From an uncultured Thermomicrobiales bacterium (GTDB lineage Bacteria; Chloroflexota; Chloroflexia; Thermomicrobiales; UBA6265), in contig CADCWJ010000667.1 of NCBI GenBank assembly GCA_902806365.1, positions 1 through 15,924 of the forward strand: a stretch of 15,924 bases of DNA, read 5' to 3'. A program made the position numbers and the translations under genes. The notes beneath the pieces are model-generated. The model was not told the DNA's origin. It saw only the letters and a program-made list of their open reading frames with translations, and did not search any database. This document shows, piece after piece, positions 14,420 to 15,924 of the stretch (the stretch's first letter is position 1; each line of letters starts with the position of its first letter).

Positions 14420-14521
14420 CTCGTAGTCTCCTGCACTCTGCGAAGGAAGCGAAGAGGGCAGACGGGTCACGTCTCGCCGTCCGTAACGGCCAAAAGCCGG
14501 AACCGTACGCATTCGACGAGG

Positions 14522-14527
14522 ATTATA
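14522..14527 (-). promoter_or_regulatory. Consensus -10 box upstream of the PAP2 gene
   Basis: The minus strand carries a perfect TATAAT at 14527-14522. No -35 box at the usual spacing is convincing. Transcription from it would begin near 14515, giving a leader of about 95 bases to the GTG at 14419 and arguing against the ATG at 14512 as the true start. Confidence 0.45.
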
Positions 14528-14553
14528 CGTGAGGCCTGGGTGACCGATAGTTC

Positions 14554-15066
14554 CTAGATTCCGTATCGATCGCGCGCCTTCTTGGTTACCGTCAGCGCGT
14601 CTTGTCCAGTTGTGGGGTCTGGCTTGCGAGCGATGAATCCCCGGCTGATCTGCCCCGCAATCCAGGCGTCATCGAACCCGTGATCGAGAGCGAGTTCCGC
14701 GCTACGATCCGGGTTGACTGTGTCGCCGCTCGCGACTGCCGCCTCGTAGAAACGTCGCCGCAACTGCTCGCGCCCGGACCTGGGCTCGAGCAGCAGGCGC
14801 TCGATCACCGGCCCTCCCTTGAGGTACTCGATCACCTCCGGAATGTCCTTGACCGTCACGCCACTGTAAATGATGTTGTCAGGGTAGATGACGACGTTGG
14901 GGCCAATATCGCAGAGGTCGATCGTCCCGCAGTTGTTGATCAGGAACTCCGCTTCCAGCCCGTGCCGGATGATTGCCAGCCGGAGCCGTCCAGCGACATC
15001 CATCGCACCGAGCTTCGAACAGTGAACCGCGGTACAGACGAGCACATGGCGTTTCGTCCAATACAT
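14554..15066 (-). CDS. [2Fe-2S] thioredoxin-like ferredoxin domain protein
   Basis: The protein has 170 residues. Residues 5-85 fit the thioredoxin-like [2Fe-2S] ferredoxin domain (COG3411/NuoE type): RHVLVCTAVHC gives Cys11 and Cys16, and LINNCGTIDLCDIGPNVVIY gives Cys46 and Cys52, followed by the typical YPDNIIYSGVTVKDIPEVIE ending. Such domains carry electrons to or from partner enzymes in the cytoplasm. The second pair is spaced CX5C rather than the usual CX3C, which is worth noting. Residues 90-170 form an extra helical and charged region (LLLEPRSGREQLRRRFYEAA onward) with no domain I recognise. The start at ATG 15066 has a GGAG eleven bases upstream inside a hairpin. It is flanked on the same strand by the protease gene and the PAP2 gene, with no obvious functional link. 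Confidence 0.8.
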   Translation of the reverse strand: MYWTKRHVLVCTAVHCSKLGAMDVAGRLRLAIIRHGLEAEFLINNCGTIDLCDIGPNVVIYPDNIIYSGVTVKDIPEVIEYLKGGPVIERLLLEPRSGREQLRRRFYEAAVASGDTVNPDRSAELALDHGFDDAWIAGQISRGFIARKPDPTTGQDALTVTKKARDRYGI

Positions 15067-15076
15067 CTGGGGTCAA

Positions 15077-15098
15077 GCTCCGGAACTATTCCCGGAGC
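15077..15098 (-). promoter_or_regulatory. Hairpin over the ribosome-binding region of the ferredoxin gene
   Basis: GCTCCGG (15077-15083) pairs with CCGGAGC (15092-15098) around an eight-base loop, ten bases upstream of the ATG at 15066 on the minus strand. The only GGAG near that start is within the stem. It could tune translation or partly terminate the upstream protease transcript; there is no T tract, so termination is less likely. Confidence 0.35.
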
Positions 15099-15144
15099 CG
15101 TGATGGCCCGGGCTCTGCACGTGTTCGAATGGTTCCCGTCTCGT

Positions 15145-15924
15145 TCAGGCGGCAAGCGACGGATCGCTCGCCGGGGTCCCGGCCGTCGTCAGGCGGGATG
15201 AGTTCTGCTCCCCAATCCAGGCTCGCCATTGGCCGTCGAGCGCTTCCAGGGAGACGCCGAGGGCATTCTGGATCGCAGTATTGAAGGAGTCGCCTGTTGC
15301 GAAGGCCGCGATCAGGCGCGCAATCCCATCGTCACCGTAGCGTTGCCGAATGAACTCGACGGCACTCCAACTCACGGCGTAAGCGAGCGTCGCCTCTGCC
15401 GGGCTGAACGGGAAGCCGGTGTCGAGAGAATCGAGCCCGAACAACCGATCTTCCCGAAGCGCGGTCGCCACCATGCCGGGATACCCGTCGGTGCCTCCGG
15501 TCTGATAATGGGTGGCGAGCCCCTCATCGAACCAGAGTGGTGGCAGCGTAAACGGGTTTCTGGTTGCCTGGTACAGGACCTGGTGGCTGACCTCATGCGG
15601 AACGACCCGGCCAAGCTCCCGCGTGTCCCCCTCCGGGAGCACCGCCACGATCAGTAAGAATCCGGGATAAGAAGCGCCCGCGACCGCTTCGCGGGAGTTT
15701 TGCTGCTGAGCGCCCTGGAAATCCTCGCGTTTCGGATAGACCCAGATGTCGATAGGCTGGCTCCGCTCCAGCGCGTACCGACGCTCCAGATCGGTCACCG
15801 TCGCCTGCGCCGATTCGAGAATCGACTTCGAGAACCCTGCCGTAAGCTCATAGGAATGGAGGCGGACCTGCTCCGAGCTCATGGTGGTCCAGGTCCAGCG
15901 GGTGTCCTGCCAGGTCACGCGTTC
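15145..15924 (-). CDS. Gluzincin zinc metalloprotease, peptidase MA-like (5' end cut by window edge)
   Basis: The frame is open to the right edge, so the N-terminus, probably with a signal peptide or anchor, is missing; an internal GTG at 15918 is not a likely start. The visible 259 residues carry HEVSH (bases 15597-15583), a HExxH zinc motif, and LPPLWFDEGLATHYQ twenty residues on, supplying the third ligand Glu at about 15525. This is the arrangement of gluzincins of the peptidase MA-like family. The preceding segment (RLHSYELTAGFSKSILESAQ, then PIDIWVYPKREDFQ) matches the usual pre-catalytic region of such proteins. The family includes many exported proteases of unknown substrate in Chloroflexota and Actinobacteria. 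The C-terminus ends in a short polar tail. Confidence 0.85.
   Translation of the reverse strand, partial: ERVTWQDTRWTWTTMSSEQVRLHSYELTAGFSKSILESAQATVTDLERRYALERSQPIDIWVYPKREDFQGAQQQNSREAVAGASYPGFLLIVAVLPEGDTRELGRVVPHEVSHQVLYQATRNPFTLPPLWFDEGLATHYQTGGTDGYPGMVATALREDRLFGLDSLDTGFPFSPAEATLAYAVSWSAVEFIRQRYGDDGIARLIAAFATGDSFNTAIQNALGVSLEALDGQWRAWIGEQNSSRLTTAGTPASDPSLAA

Noticed and set aside
14420..14512. Longer PAP2 protein starting at ATG 14512
   Set aside because: The start would be about three bases from the predicted transcription start with no ribosome-binding site, while GTG 14419 has AGGAG at good spacing.

Overview
The window reads as chromosomal DNA from a high-GC bacterium, most likely a Chloroflexota of the Thermomicrobia/Sphaerobacter type. 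That placement is an inference from gene content and sequence style: a two-subunit-type glycine dehydrogenase, a bacterial translin-family protein, a short cysteinyl-tRNA-synthetase-like protein and a T-box-controlled leuS. I see no transposase, integrase, CRISPR array or phage gene. Coding density is high, with short gaps and several overlapping gene pairs.

Layout. On the minus strand at the left end is cysS (1379-2596), then rpsF (503-1219) and ssb (from 497 to beyond the edge), the last two being the start of the usual rpsF-ssb-rpsR operon. A divergent promoter region (2597-2877) separates cysS from a rightward trio: a secreted protein of unknown function, an otsB-type trehalose-6-phosphate phosphatase and a secreted DUF192 protein. 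A leftward translin-family gene (4961-5638) meets the DUF192 gene tail to tail. From 5708 rightward come a near-consensus promoter, a T-box leader, a tRNA-Ala and leuS (to 8765). A 27-bp hairpin closes leuS against the convergent gcvPB (8841-10337). An MFS transporter (10514-11713, minus) follows. Next is an overlapping rightward pair of unknown genes (11991-13398), then three leftward genes: a PAP2/AUR1-like membrane phosphatase, a [2Fe-2S] thioredoxin-like ferredoxin and a gluzincin metalloprotease cut by the right edge.

The most remarkable object is the leuS leader. Stem I with its AGTA/GAA specifier domain (specifier CTC, a leucine codon), Stem II, the CCGTTATC segment, the T-box AGGGTGGTACCGCG and the terminator are all recognisable and in canonical order. 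Where the short Stem III hairpin should be, there is a complete, well-formed tRNA-Ala(GGC), with G3:U70 and A73. It sits at the tip of an interrupted helix of about 25-28 base pairs formed by 5960-5995 with 6072-6103. The tRNA thus appears grafted onto Stem III of a riboswitch that itself senses a tRNA. No separate promoter for the tRNA is visible, so it is probably transcribed from the leader promoter and made whether or not leuS transcription terminates. I know of no described precedent.

The genes are mainly housekeeping: translation (rpsF, cysS, leuS, tRNA-Ala), DNA maintenance (ssb), one-carbon/glycine metabolism (gcvPB) and trehalose metabolism (otsB), with several envelope or secreted proteins of unknown role.
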